From the NCBI GenBank assembly GCA_963710175.1, contig CAVPZC010000003.1, positions 186,001 to 250,000 on the forward strand: a stretch of 64,000 nucleotides of DNA, in the 5' to 3' direction. Each line of letters starts with the position of its first letter. The first letter of the stretch is position 1. Position numbers and translations under genes: made by a program. Shown here one piece after another: positions 49,993 through 58,907 of this stretch. Below the pieces are notes generated by a model, which saw only the letters and a list, made by a program, of their open reading frames with translations, was not told where the DNA came from and did not search any database. The stretch is from Phormidesmis sp963710175 (GTDB taxonomy: Bacteria; Cyanobacteriota; Cyanobacteriia; Phormidesmidales; Phormidesmidaceae).

Positions 49993-50403
49993 CTAGCGCC
50001 AGTAGCGTCGCCCCTGGGTAAAAGCTCCGACGACCACCCCTATTAGACTGGGGTAGCTGAAACCACTGATAAACAGCGCCGGTATGGGCAGCCAGGATTT
50101 AATCAGCAGTAGCAGCAGCAGACAGCCTGTTAACGCCCAAATGGTGTCGGCTCTAAGTATCACCTGATGAAAGAAGCCAGCTGTAAAAAAAATAGACAGC
50201 GCCCCTATTCCAAACGCCGCCGCCAACGGCAGGATAAACAGCAAAATGCTGACAGTCGACAGCGCTCTGGCGATCGCCGGCACCTCCACAATCGCCAGCA
50301 GCAGCAAAATATCGATGGCGGTCGCCACTAAAACAGTGAGCCCCGCACTCTGAAATAGGCCCGCCCAGGGCAAGTACTTAAAAGACCGAAATGGATTTTG
50401 CAT
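49993..50403 (-). CDS. Small integral membrane protein, 136 aa
   Basis: The product is mostly hydrophobic, with four likely membrane segments ('AGLTVLVATAIDILLLLAIV', 'VSILLFILPLAAAFGIGAL', 'TIWALTGCLLLLLLI', 'SYPSLIGVVVGAF') and short polar loops. It starts 'MQNPFRSFKYLPW' and ends in a basic 'QGRRYWR' tail, suggesting a cytoplasmic C-terminus. I do not recognise the family. It is convergent with the TpsB gene and 131 bp downstream of the pyrC region's minus-strand gene in reverse order. Confidence 0.7.
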   Translation of the reverse strand: MQNPFRSFKYLPWAGLFQSAGLTVLVATAIDILLLLAIVEVPAIARALSTVSILLFILPLAAAFGIGALSIFFTAGFFHQVILRADTIWALTGCLLLLLLIKSWLPIPALFISGFSYPSLIGVVVGAFTQGRRYWR

Positions 50404-50534
50404 AAGCGCAACTGACGAATACTGACTAACGACGAATGTGGCAGTAGCCTACACGCCCTGACGATCCGGCCCTGATGAGTGGTCAGACCTGACTGTCCAA
50501 ACCATGCCAGCCCAGTCCCATTGACCAAACTGGA

Positions 50535-51851
50535 TTAGCCAAACTGCAAAGCTTGGCCGCGCACTTGGGTATCGATAGTGCCGTGATCATATACCACCTG
50601 GCCACCTACCAGGGTAATCGCTGGCCAGCCCGTGAGCGTCCAGCCTTCAAAGGGGCTCCAGCCGCATTTGGTTTTAAGCTCTTCGCGCAGTACCGGGCGG
50701 TAAGTCTTTAGATCTACCAGCACTATATCAGCGTCGTAACCGGGCTCAATCAGGCCTTTGTTGGGAATACCGTAGGCCCGAGCCACCGCTGTAGACATCC
50801 AGTGGGAGACTTGAGCGACCGTACAGCGATCTTCTTGGGCCTGGGTAAGCATTAGCGGCAAGGCGGTCTCTACGCCGGGCATCCCGGAGGGGCTATTGGG
50901 GTAGCCTTTGGCTTTTTCTGCCAGGGTATGGGGGGCGTGGTCGGTGGCGATAAAGTCAATCACGCCGTCTAGCAGGGCCTGCCACAGTATTTCGCGATCG
51001 CGCTTTGACTTCAAAGGCGGATTCATCTGGGCCAGGGTGCCGATTTCTTCATAGGCGCTCACGTCCAGCAGCAGGTGCTGAGGGGTGACTTCTGCGGTTA
51101 CCCAGCTGGGCTTATCGCGCCGCAGCAGGTCAGCTTCTTCGCCGGTAGACATGTGCAATATGTGCAGGCGTCTCTGATACTTTTTAGAGAGATGCAGGGC
51201 CAGCTGAGTGGCCCGCAGCGCGGTTTCGTTATCCTGAATTTGGGAGTGCACGGCGGGGTCGGTGCGACCGGCAAATAGCTCCCGGCGCTCGATAATGCGG
51301 GCCTGGTCTTCGGCGTGAACGGCAATCAGGCGATCGCCCACTGCAAAAATCGGCTCAATGGTCTCAGCCGTATCGACAGAGAGCGGGCCGTGAGCTGAGC
51401 CCATAAAAATTTTGATGCCGCAGGTGGGGTTAGCCTCGCGCAGGTCGGGCAAGTTGTCAGCTGTGGCACCGATGAAAAAGCCGTAGTTGACCAGGCTTTT
51501 GGCAGCGGCGATCGCCAGCTTATCGGTCAAAATCTCCTGGGTGATCGTCAGCGGCAGCGTATTGGGCATTTCTAGAAAAGACGTTACCCCGCCCCTCGCA
51601 CAGGCGCAGGATGCCGTAAACAGATCTTCTTTGTGCTCTAAGCCCGGATCGCGAAAGTGCACCTGCGGGTCGATCACACCCGGCAGCAGCGTTAGCCCCT
51701 GCGCATCGATAATTTTGGCATCGTCTGGCGCTTCCAGGTTCGGACCGACAGCGGTGATTTTGCCATGGGCGATCGCCACCTGGCTCGGTTCTATCTCTCC
51801 TGAAGGCAGCAATACCTGGGCATTTTGAATAATCAGCGAAGAATACGTCAT
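50535..51851 (-). CDS. pyrC: Dihydroorotase
   Basis: 438 residues of the cyclic amidohydrolase family. Key segments are 'GVIDPQVHFRDPGLEHKEDL', 'EMPNTLPLTITQEIL', 'LHILHMSTGEEADLL' and 'IATDHAPHTLAEKAKGYPN'. The first metal His of HxH is Gln here (QVH), a variant known from a whole branch of bacterial dihydroorotases; the remaining His, Asp and DHAPH motif are kept. The reaction is the reversible cyclisation of carbamoyl-aspartate in pyrimidine synthesis. Allantoinase or hydantoinase are alternatives, but 'FRDPG' favours dihydroorotase. This copy, not the one at 30088, is the likely active enzyme. Confidence 0.88.
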   Translation of the reverse strand: MTYSSLIIQNAQVLLPSGEIEPSQVAIAHGKITAVGPNLEAPDDAKIIDAQGLTLLPGVIDPQVHFRDPGLEHKEDLFTASCACARGGVTSFLEMPNTLPLTITQEILTDKLAIAAAKSLVNYGFFIGATADNLPDLREANPTCGIKIFMGSAHGPLSVDTAETIEPIFAVGDRLIAVHAEDQARIIERRELFAGRTDPAVHSQIQDNETALRATQLALHLSKKYQRRLHILHMSTGEEADLLRRDKPSWVTAEVTPQHLLLDVSAYEEIGTLAQMNPPLKSKRDREILWQALLDGVIDFIATDHAPHTLAEKAKGYPNSPSGMPGVETALPLMLTQAQEDRCTVAQVSHWMSTAVARAYGIPNKGLIEPGYDADIVLVDLKTYRPVLREELKTKCGWSPFEGWTLTGWPAITLVGGQVVYDHGTIDTQVRGQALQFG

Positions 51852-51982
51852 TTATCTACCTGCTTTTGTCATCAGCGGCCTAAACTTATTATGATTGAGG
51901 CCGTCAGCAGTTACGCTATCAGACCCTCAGCAATTTGAGATGTGTTTGATCTCTATCCATCGTCCCCCGCCTACCAAACGCC

Positions 51983-52522
51983 GTGTCTGAAAAGCAAAAT
52001 CCGTGGATTGAAGGACTCCAAACTATCGGACTCAGTGTTGTTTTAGCGCTGGGTATCCGTCAGTTTGTCGCCGAGGCGCGGTTCATTCCGTCCGGGTCAA
52101 TGAAGCCCACCCTCCAAATTGACGACCGTCTGGTAATCGAAAAAATCAGCTACCGCTTCAATCCGCCCAAACGCGGCGATGTCATTGTCTTCCAGGCACC
52201 TCAGGCCGCGCTGGATCTGGTGGGCTCTACCCGCAAAGATGCCTATATTAAGCGAGTCATTGGCCTGCCGGGTGACACGGTCGAAGTCAAAGAAGGGCAG
52301 GTTTTTATTGGCGGCAACGCGCTAGAAGAAGACTACATTCAGGCTCCGCCAGCCTATACTTGGGGGCCAGAAACAGTGCCCGAAGGCGAATATCTGGTAC
52401 TGGGCGACAACCGTAATAGCAGCTCAGACGGTCATGAGTGGGGCTTTCTTCCCCGTGAAAATATTATCGGTCGGGCGGTAGTGCGCTTTTGGCCCCCACA
52501 GCGAATTGGCGGCCTCGACTGA
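51983..52522 (+). CDS. lepB: Signal peptidase I, second paralog
   Basis: 179 residues with a GTG start. One membrane segment ('LQTIGLSVVLALGIRQFV') and the S26 domain follow. Catalytic Ser39 lies in 'PSGSMKPTLQ' and Lys90 in 'YIKRVIGLPGD'; the SMEPT of most homologs is SMKPT here. 'GDNRNSSSDGHEWGFL' is the C-terminal box. It is very similar to the copy at 31420-31962, so the pair looks like a duplication. A terminator-like hairpin follows. Confidence 0.94.
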   Translation: MSEKQNPWIEGLQTIGLSVVLALGIRQFVAEARFIPSGSMKPTLQIDDRLVIEKISYRFNPPKRGDVIVFQAPQAALDLVGSTRKDAYIKRVIGLPGDTVEVKEGQVFIGGNALEEDYIQAPPAYTWGPETVPEGEYLVLGDNRNSSSDGHEWGFLPRENIIGRAVVRFWPPQRIGGLD

Positions 52523-52528
52523 GTTTTA

Positions 52529-52585
52529 AGCCAAAGTTTAAGAGCCGCTTAACGGTGACTTTGAGTTTGGCTCTGACGTTTTTTT
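52529..52585 (+). terminator. Putative terminator after second lepB
   Basis: AGCCAAA (52529-52535) and TTTGGCT (52566-52572) pair around a long loop that can itself partly fold, followed eight bases later by a run of seven T. It lies between lepB and the oppositely oriented toxin gene. Confidence 0.5.
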
Positions 52586-52611
52586 CTTGTCGCCCGCGCC
52601 GATGCAATGAA

Positions 52612-52881
52612 TTACAAACGTTTTAGCAACTCATCGTATTCTGAGTGAGTACCGATCCAAAACCAGTAGATCTGGGCCTCTTCCAGTAGCCCCAATGCTC
52701 TGTAATTGAGACTGATGCGGGCTGAATAGATAGGTTGACGTTGACTGACTCGCTTAAACTGAAGGCTGCGGTGATATGGATCGTTTCTCCATAGAGCATA
52801 TGCTTTATCGGCTTGTTCACGAACTGAGATGGGTAACCGGTTGAGCCGTTTGCGAAAATCTTTGGTCGTGCTCGACTTCAT
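52612..52881 (-). CDS. ParE/RelE-like toxin
   Basis: 89 residues. 'TTKDFRKRLNRLPISVREQA', 'HRSLQFKRVSQRQPIYSARI' and the end 'YWFWIGTHSEYDELLKRL' match the small RelE/ParE-fold toxins widespread in cyanobacteria. The conserved Arg and the C-terminal H-x-EYD pattern are present. Its ATG overlaps the antitoxin stop (TAATG). RNA-cleaving (RelE) versus gyrase-targeting (ParE) activity cannot be decided. Confidence 0.85.
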   Translation of the reverse strand: MKSSTTKDFRKRLNRLPISVREQADKAYALWRNDPYHRSLQFKRVSQRQPIYSARISLNYRALGLLEEAQIYWFWIGTHSEYDELLKRL

Positions 52882-53108
52882 TATTCAACGGGAAAGACTT
52901 CATCGAGCGGCAAAACTTCGCCCGCTGCAATTTCCTGTCGTACCATCGCTGCGAGGTTGTTCCATTGAGTGTCTGTCGTGGCTGCAAAGCGCGTTTGCCA
53001 GGACTGCTCGTCTTCTAACTCGGACAAAAGACGGGATGCGATCGCATCTTGCTGCTCGTCTGATAGCTTTGCAACCTCTTCTATGGCTTTCTGGAGAAGT
53101 TCGGTCAT
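52881..53108 (-). CDS. Antitoxin partner of the ParE/RelE-like toxin
   Basis: 75 residues from the ATG at 53108. A helical 'TELLQKAIEEVAKLSDEQQD' start and 'LLSELEDEQSWQTRF' are typical of cyanobacterial antitoxins paired with such toxins; the acidic C-terminus ('EVLPLDEVFPVE') would wrap the toxin. It precedes and overlaps the toxin gene by one base. Confidence 0.82.
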   Translation of the reverse strand: MTELLQKAIEEVAKLSDEQQDAIASRLLSELEDEQSWQTRFAATTDTQWNNLAAMVRQEIAAGEVLPLDEVFPVE

Positions 53109-53213
53109 GATTCCCAATAGCGGTTAAGCTCTAGAGACAATCTGTTTACATCATATACCAGGCAACTGTGGCCTGTTGACCTAGCATAGAAATAGCGGCG
53201 TGCTCTGCTTTAT

Positions 53214-53408
53214 TCATCCTGCCTGAACGCGATCAATAACCAAGGCTAAGAATCCATCCATATTCTTGCCCGCTGTGACGTCAGCGCGATCGCCCTGGTC
53301 AGCCTTACCTGCCTCAATTTGCTTTTGTCTTGCGGCCTCCCGGTTTCCCCAAAAGGCTTTTACGGCCTCATGTGCTTTCTGTTCATAATCGACAAGATCA
53401 AGCGCCAT
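53214..53408 (-). pseudogene. Truncated XhoI/PaeR7I-like restriction endonuclease
   Basis: 64 residues: 'LVDYEQKAHEAVKAFWGNRE' then 'KQIEAGKADQGDRADVTAGK' and 'NMDGFLALVIDRVQAG' before a stop. The W-x-x-R-E..KQ..G..D.G.R..VT.GK.MDGF pattern is the N-terminus of the XhoI/PaeR7I endonuclease family, whose members are about 230-250 residues. The catalytic PD-ExK part is absent; a TGA ends the frame and the sequence beyond does not resume the family. It starts immediately after the methylase stop, the normal M-then-R order. Confidence 0.72.
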
Positions 53409-55134
53409 TTATTTTCTATTTTCTCCTAAGGCAGATCGTTCTTCGTCAGTCAGCCCGTAAAGCTTAAAAGTGGCATGATTGCACAGGTGCAAATCTCTTT
53501 TGACGCCTGCTTCTACCAGCTCTAACTGTAGCGTTTTGGGCACATCTGCCCAGTGCGGAATGCGGATACGGCGCAGGTATTGGGCCTGAAACCGGAAAAA
53601 TCCACCCCGAAGCTTAGTTGAGTAGGTCGCTATGAAAAGGCGGGTGAGAGAGGAGAGCATGACAGCTTGCAGTGCCCTTAGATTCCAATGCTCAGATGTT
53701 ACGTAGTAAAGATTGTGGTGAGGATATAGTTTCCCTGCTTCAAAAACGATGTGCGCTTCGCCTTTGATATCAGGGATTAAAAGTTTTGGCTTGGAGGCTA
53801 GGGCCAGTGTAATACGGTCAATGGTGCGATACCAGTTAGCAGGATTCTTTTTTGCGCAGTGACGACCGGCGATTATTTCTCGGTGAATATTTAGATAGCG
53901 ATTTAGACGCGGATAGTCGTACAAGTTTACAAGGCCACTACCTTCCGAAAAGGGGTTGATGACTCCCTTGCCGTGCCATTTCACTTCACCAGATGCGATG
54001 TCTTTTGTTGTCACTAGCGGAACCTTGCGATCAGGCTCTATGTCAAGGGTTTCGTAGTTGCCGATAAATGCCTTGTCTGCACCTGTCGCTACTCCGATGC
54101 CAACTTTGCAACCGACCTCTTCCAATTTTGGGAACTGTTGCTCAAGGCAACGAATCAAAGCTATTTGATCTGATGACTCTAGCAGCCAGGGCGCTGCGCC
54201 GTTCGTAACTTGAGCTAGTTCTCGCACAGTTATAGATTCTTGAGGCAATGTTTGCCTCTGTATCGCTTTGGCGAGTGCAGCGAGGGTAGTTCGGCTGATG
54301 TCAGGGCAGTGAGCAATACGAGTAGCCGCTGATGGTTCTCGGCTAATGATAGTAATTGCCGGATAAGCGCTTACTTCAGAATGAAATGCTGAAGTGCCGA
54401 CCATATCAACATAGATCTTTAGATGGAACTGCTCAGCGATAAGGGCACGTAGAGCGCTCCCATAGCGGTTTTTCATCCAACGATCCGCGCAGGATAAAGC
54501 CTAAGCTGCCGCTTGGTGCTAGATGAGACAATGACCGTTCGATGAATGGAATGTAGAGGTCAGCTCTGTCATAGATTGTCTGGTAGCGACGCCGATACTC
54601 AGCAAGTAATGGCGCGGGTATCATTTCCTGTCGGACGTAGGGAGGGTTGCCAATTGCAAAGTCAAATGTTCTGTGCAAAGGTGCTAACAAAAAATCCCCT
54701 TGAAAAAGCCAACGATCTGCTAGGTCTGTGGCTGTCTGACCAGTGAGACCTTCTTGCTGAAGCAAAGAGACCACCGCTACATATGTTTTGCAGTATGTCT
54801 CACGATGCAATTCGACAGCGTAGATGGCATCACTCAGATCATTCAGCTTTCCTTTCGCGTTTCGCCATGCAGACATCAGTCGGCTCACGATAGGTAGTAA
54901 GAAATTACCAGCGCCAAATGAGGGCTCTAAAAGCCGCTTTTGATAGAGAGGCTTATCCTCGGTGTACGCAGCTAAGTCGAGGATAAAATCAACGACTTCT
55001 GAGCGAGTAAAAACTGCCCCTCGCGATTTAGTGCCAATGGATTTAGATAGGCTTTTAATCGTAGCAGCAACCTGAGATGATAAAGGGCTGTCCAAGTTTT
55101 CATGCAGGTTAAAACTAAGCTGCCTATGCACCAA
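53409..55134 (-). pseudogene. Type II N6-adenine DNA methyltransferase, frameshifted
   Basis: Two frames together give a ~575-residue class I methylase. The first (55134 to about 54493) has SAM motif 'LLEPSFGAGNFLLPIV' and the catalytic 'FDFAIGNPPYVRQEMI' (NPPY). At 54492-54493 one extra base (CC where C would keep frame on the minus strand) shifts it; removing it joins 'PSGSLGFI' to 'CADRWMKNRYGSALRALI'. The rest carries a target-recognition region to the stop at 53409. Size and adjacent endonuclease fragment fit M.PaeR7I/M.XhoI-like enzymes, which modify CTCGAG. The start codon is TTG or GTG with AGAGG upstream. Confidence 0.82.
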
Positions 55135-55264
55135 ATCAATTAACCTCTTGGTTGGGTCAGCGCTGGTTTATATGTTATTGACGGTGCAGCTCGACGGCGG
55201 CAGGTAGCTTCAGCGAAATCTGTGTTTTGTCCAGCGCCGTATTGTGTTGGGCTGCTGGCGCGCC

Positions 55265-55594
55265 TCACAATCCCAACCAACCTTGCAAAGACTCCTCTAG
55301 CTGTTTTGCATCCACATGCGATAACCTACCAATCAGCTTGATCGCCAGACTCTCATGCACTGTATACACACCTCGCTTAATGGCTGTAGCTACATTCAGT
55401 CCTGCTGCCGACCATTCAGAAAGCTCAAATTCGCCCTCTCGCAACGATCTCACTTTGCTGGTCAAAGGTGTAATCAAAACATCTTGAGAGGAGTGGGCTG
55501 CGCTCACGACCACCGCCGGTCTGACTTTCGCATTCGACAAATCCGAAAATGGGTAGCGGACTAAAATCACGTCAGACTTAGAGTAGCTGGGCAT
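55265..55594 (-). CDS. MazF/PemK-like toxin
   Basis: 109 residues from the ATG at 55594; upstream in-frame starts lie inside the antitoxin gene. 'SDVILVRYPFSDLSNAKVRP' is the MazF N-terminus, followed by 'AVVVSAAHSSQDVLITPLTS' with the usual strand pattern. The family cuts mRNA at short sites. It overlaps the upstream antitoxin gene by 17 bp. All expected core strands are present, so it looks functional. Confidence 0.88.
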   Translation of the reverse strand: MPSYSKSDVILVRYPFSDLSNAKVRPAVVVSAAHSSQDVLITPLTSKVRSLREGEFELSEWSAAGLNVATAIKRGVYTVHESLAIKLIGRLSHVDAKQLEESLQGWLGL

Positions 55595-55775
55595 ACACAT
55601 CGTCCTCAGGATTGTTCCAGATGGCATCTAACGATGATTGGCTCGCTTGTAGCCAAAACCCAGATTCATCGTCCGGCAGAAATGTGACAAGAACTTTTGT
55701 TCCTTCAGGAACCTCTACTGATTCCAAAAGTTCGATTTTTCCTTGACGAATCGTAGCCCACAGCGTTTTTAGCAT
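55578..55775 (-). CDS. Antitoxin partner of the MazF-like toxin
   Basis: 65 residues. 'TIRQGKIELLESVEVPEGTK' and 'VLVTFLPDDES' form a small beta-rich N-domain common to cyanobacterial antitoxins, with an acidic C-terminal tail ('WNNPEDDVYAQLL'). It overlaps the toxin start, giving translational coupling. Function is inferred from position and shape. Confidence 0.82.
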   Translation of the reverse strand: MLKTLWATIRQGKIELLESVEVPEGTKVLVTFLPDDESGFWLQASQSSLDAIWNNPEDDVYAQLL

Positions 55776-55880
55776 GTTTCTTCCTGAATCACTACCTATT
55801 GCTGAACTAACGGAACACGTTCTACATCATCCAAATTTTAGATGCGTTACTCAAAATCGGACAATGTACGACACAAATTA

Positions 55881-57290
55881 TTAGATTTCTCCAAGCTTCC
55901 GCCGTAGCTCGTAGCTATCGTCAATGAAGGACTTAATCTCGGCTTTTGTAAAACCTAACACTTGAAGCAAATGAAGCTGAAAAACTACCTCCATCTTGAT
56001 GCAGAGCAAGTATAAGCCTTCACCGCTTGTCGTTGCTGTCTCCAACGATTCGTCATAGTGAGTCAAATAGTTTCTCGAATCCACAATGGCTCTTATTAGC
56101 TTCTTTCGTTCCTTGCTTGTTCCAAGAAACTCTTTGAATGGCTCAATGATGCCCTTTAGCCTCCGGCCAAGGTTCATTTCATTTCCATGCTGCAACCTTC
56201 CAGCCAGCCACTCTCGGTTTTCCTCTGGGCAATGCTTTATTAAGCTTTCAGTTAGTTCTTTAAAGACGTGATCATCCATTATTTTTTCGTCTGAGGTTCT
56301 GCGGTGATAATTTTCAAGCCCCTGAGCTAGAGCCAGGAACTTACTTTCTAAATATTTGTGTGCTCCTGTTTTTGTAGAAAAGTACAGATTTAGGGCTGGA
56401 GCAATCTCATCATAAGCATCAAACCAGTTATTAACTACGCGCTCAGCATTTTGCCTGATTTGACCAAATTCAAATAGCATTCCATACTGGTCAATTTTGG
56501 GTTCGCTTTCCGTATAAGGTAAACTTGGGTAATAAAGTGATATCGAGGCGGGCACGGTTTCTCCATTACCTACGCCTCGAACAATAGCATTAGAAATTGC
56601 TGACACTTGTTCAATGCAGACAGTTTTATCAATAGCGAAACTTAGAAGTGTAGTAACTTTATGAGCCGCCGATATAAATTCGTTGAGCGGACGCTCCTGT
56701 TCGGACGAGAGCTTAAAGTATGTTTTCTGTGTAATTTTTGCTTCTTTTTCACTTGGTAATCCAGGTAGGGTCCAAGAAAACGTAATCCACAGCGCCATAT
56801 CATTATTAAGATTTAGCGATATCTCTTCGGGTGGTACATACGTTATTGACGCTGTCCGATCTGCAAATTCATGCTCAACTTTTATTCCGCTTAAGCCAAC
56901 CCACTCATCAATACCTTCTACTGAGAACTGAAAGTCATTGAACAAGATGGTTTCTTTTTCATCATAGGCAATGCCGATGAAAGCTTTTTCAACATAGATA
57001 GATGACTTAGAAATACTGCCAGAAGAGCCAAAAGAAAGGTTTCTGTTTTTATAGTGGCAATTGTCTAGTGTAATCGAGCCATGCTGCTCAATATGTCCGA
57101 CAATTCTTTCTAACTCATCCCCGCTATTCATAGCTCTATTTAGCCCCTCGACGCTTTCATCGAACAGCCCAACCACTTCAAGCTCAATATTGCCACCATC
57201 TGTGATGACAAGCGTGCCAGGAATCCTCTTCTCTGGAGCTGAAGGAAGCCAGAAATAGCCGGATTTTTTGAATTCTTCTCGTATACGCAA
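55881..57290 (-). CDS. ApeA-like HEPN nuclease, candidate anti-phage abortive-infection protein
   Basis: 469 residues. The N-terminal ~300 residues are beta-rich and begin 'FKKSGYFWLPSAPEKRIPGT', the pattern of the ApeA N-terminal domain ('G.fWlP..p...i.G.L'). The C-terminal ~170 residues are helical and contain the HEPN RNase motif RX4H at Arg406-His411 ('DSRNYLTHYDE'), preceded by 'FLALAQGLENYHRRT', as in Apea-like HEPN domains. ApeA proteins were shown to protect bacteria from phage as single genes. The frame is intact, the neighbours are toxin and restriction genes, and the codon use is more AT-rich than the surrounding chromosome, suggesting transfer. Confidence 0.82.
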   Translation of the reverse strand: MRIREEFKKSGYFWLPSAPEKRIPGTLVITDGGNIELEVVGLFDESVEGLNRAMNSGDELERIVGHIEQHGSITLDNCHYKNRNLSFGSSGSISKSSIYVEKAFIGIAYDEKETILFNDFQFSVEGIDEWVGLSGIKVEHEFADRTASITYVPPEEISLNLNNDMALWITFSWTLPGLPSEKEAKITQKTYFKLSSEQERPLNEFISAAHKVTTLLSFAIDKTVCIEQVSAISNAIVRGVGNGETVPASISLYYPSLPYTESEPKIDQYGMLFEFGQIRQNAERVVNNWFDAYDEIAPALNLYFSTKTGAHKYLESKFLALAQGLENYHRRTSDEKIMDDHVFKELTESLIKHCPEENREWLAGRLQHGNEMNLGRRLKGIIEPFKEFLGTSKERKKLIRAIVDSRNYLTHYDESLETATTSGEGLYLLCIKMEVVFQLHLLQVLGFTKAEIKSFIDDSYELRRKLGEI

Positions 57291-57674
57291 CTTACGCCTC
57301 CGCGAAATTTAGATACATGCCCAGCGTCGATTGGCTAATACCGCCTTTCTTTTAGCTTACCTGTTACTTCCAACAGATAACGCCTCCGCTTAAGTTTTCA
57401 TCGCTTGAAGAAAGCTAAAAATCAGCCTATGCTCTGTAGCTATTGGTTGTGGTGCCTACCGCAATCTCTCTCTGTCAGAACTCAATTGACTTAGCGCCAT
57501 CGGCAGGTGTGCAACCACCTAACCGACGGCTAACTCGCCGAACTGATCTAAGCAGTCTGGAGAGCCGAGGACACTGTACCTTAGCTGCCCTGGTTTGCAC
57601 TAGCTTTCGCGGGGTGGCTAAGGATTTTGAGTTCTGGTTTTCTCGCTAACCCTACTTGCGGAGACCAGAATCTC
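57291..57674. other. 384-bp gap at the right edge of the defence island
   Basis: AT-richer near the island side, then GC-richer towards the next gene. A 68-codon open frame (57443-57649) has no ribosome-binding site or recognisable product. No tRNA, att-like repeat or hairpin with a T-run is seen, so the island boundary is not marked by an obvious attachment site. Confidence 0.4.
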
Positions 57675-57908
57675 ATGTTTGTTCCTTCTATTGCGGGCGC
57701 GATGGCGTCCACTGTTTCTACTGCCGCCAGCTCACCGGCTGAACCAGTGCGGCATATGCTGTTTGGCAGTCCCGGCGCGGTGCAGGTGACCATTCAGCAG
57801 TTGCATAAGCTGGGCTACGCTGAGCCGAATGACTGGAGTCAGCTGTTGCCTACCGGCAGGCCCAATGAGGTGATGGCAATACTCACCAAACGGGTGAGAG
57901 CGGCTTAG
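57675..57908 (+). CDS. Conserved small cyanobacterial protein
   Basis: 77 residues from the ATG at 57675, picked because the preceding in-frame residues look non-coding. The core 'VRHMLFGSPGAVQVTIQQLH' and 'LGYAEPNDWSQLLPTGRP', ending 'EVMAILTKRVR', reads like a conserved family of short cyanobacterial proteins I have seen beside unrelated genes, with no known role. It is soluble, basic at the C-terminus and has no metal site. The next gene begins 117 bp downstream on the same strand. Confidence 0.75.
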   Translation: MFVPSIAGAMASTVSTAASSPAEPVRHMLFGSPGAVQVTIQQLHKLGYAEPNDWSQLLPTGRPNEVMAILTKRVRAA

Positions 57909-58025
57909 GGCTGCTTGCGTGCAGAGACTCCTGGAATTGATCCTTGGAGAATAGCGGGCGTTTGGTCTTTGGTGAGCGATCGCCCCCCCACCTCTACAAT
58001 AAAGGCGTCCAGTACAGGAATATCT

Positions 58026-58889
58026 ATGTCTAGTCATCCCTCACCCCGAGAGATCCTGTCTACGCTGCTGCCCTTTCTCAAAGTGGCTGGAGCCTACGCT
58101 CAGCAAATTCAGCAGCGTATTGCTATTCATCCAGACAAGTTTGAAGACGGTCACCTTTTTAGCAATGCGCTGACCGATGCCGATCTCTCCGTGCAGACCT
58201 TTATAGAGGTTGTGTTGCTGGCCAAGTTTCCCAATCTGCGGTTTTACGGCGAAGAATATGAAAAGTCTTACAATACCAAATATTTTCGGGCCATTGACTT
58301 GGGGCCTCAGGGCGACTACCTGATCACGCTCGATCCGATTGATGGCACCCGCTATTACATGGATGGTCACGGCAACTACATGATCATTCTGACGGTGCTG
58401 AATGCCGATGGATTTGAAGCGGCCCTGGCGCTGAGCCCAGCGAACGACTGCTACTACTACGCGCTGCGAGGTGAAGGCACCTTTGTTGGCAAGCTGAGCG
58501 ATCGCTTAGAAGACTGTCAGCCGCTCACCGTCACCGATCCCACTGAGAAAGTGTTTTTGGGCTGGCAGATTAGCCCAATGGCAGAGCAGGTGCGGTCGCA
58601 CTACCCCATCATCAATATCAATACAGACTACTCCACCGAGACGGCTGTCCCTTCCATCAACGGCCTGCTCACAGGAGAAATTTCGGGTGTAGTTTTAGCC
58701 AGCGGGCAGTTTATCGACACCGCTGCCTTCGCCTTTATGGCCAAGGAGATGGGCTACTACCTGAGCACTTACGATGGCAGCTCGCCGCCACCGCTCTCAG
58801 CTTGCAAAGACTATCGCTGGCCGGGTCTAATCATTTCAGCAACAGAAAGTATGCAGCAAAAGCTGATTGATATTATGCAGTCCATCTGA
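58026..58889 (+). CDS. Inositol monophosphatase family protein
   Basis: 287 residues from the ATG at 58026 (AGGA seven bases upstream). Metal-binding residues of the Li-sensitive phosphatase family are visible: Asp in 'LTDADLSVQTFIE', Glu in 'FYGEEYEKS', and 'TLDPIDGTRYYMDG' (DPxDGT). The last motif, usually WDxAA, is 'FIDTAAFAFMA', with the Asp kept but Trp lost. Substrates in the family include inositol phosphates, fructose-1,6-bisphosphate and PAP; which applies is unknown. A terminator follows. Confidence 0.87.
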   Translation: MSSHPSPREILSTLLPFLKVAGAYAQQIQQRIAIHPDKFEDGHLFSNALTDADLSVQTFIEVVLLAKFPNLRFYGEEYEKSYNTKYFRAIDLGPQGDYLITLDPIDGTRYYMDGHGNYMIILTVLNADGFEAALALSPANDCYYYALRGEGTFVGKLSDRLEDCQPLTVTDPTEKVFLGWQISPMAEQVRSHYPIININTDYSTETAVPSINGLLTGEISGVVLASGQFIDTAAFAFMAKEMGYYLSTYDGSSPPPLSACKDYRWPGLIISATESMQQKLIDIMQSI

Positions 58890-58907
58890 TTTCTCAAACC
58901 GGAAAAG

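Noticed and set aside
57443..57649. 68-codon open frame at the right edge of the defence island
   Set aside because: No ribosome-binding site and no recognisable protein; it overlaps the start region of the next gene.
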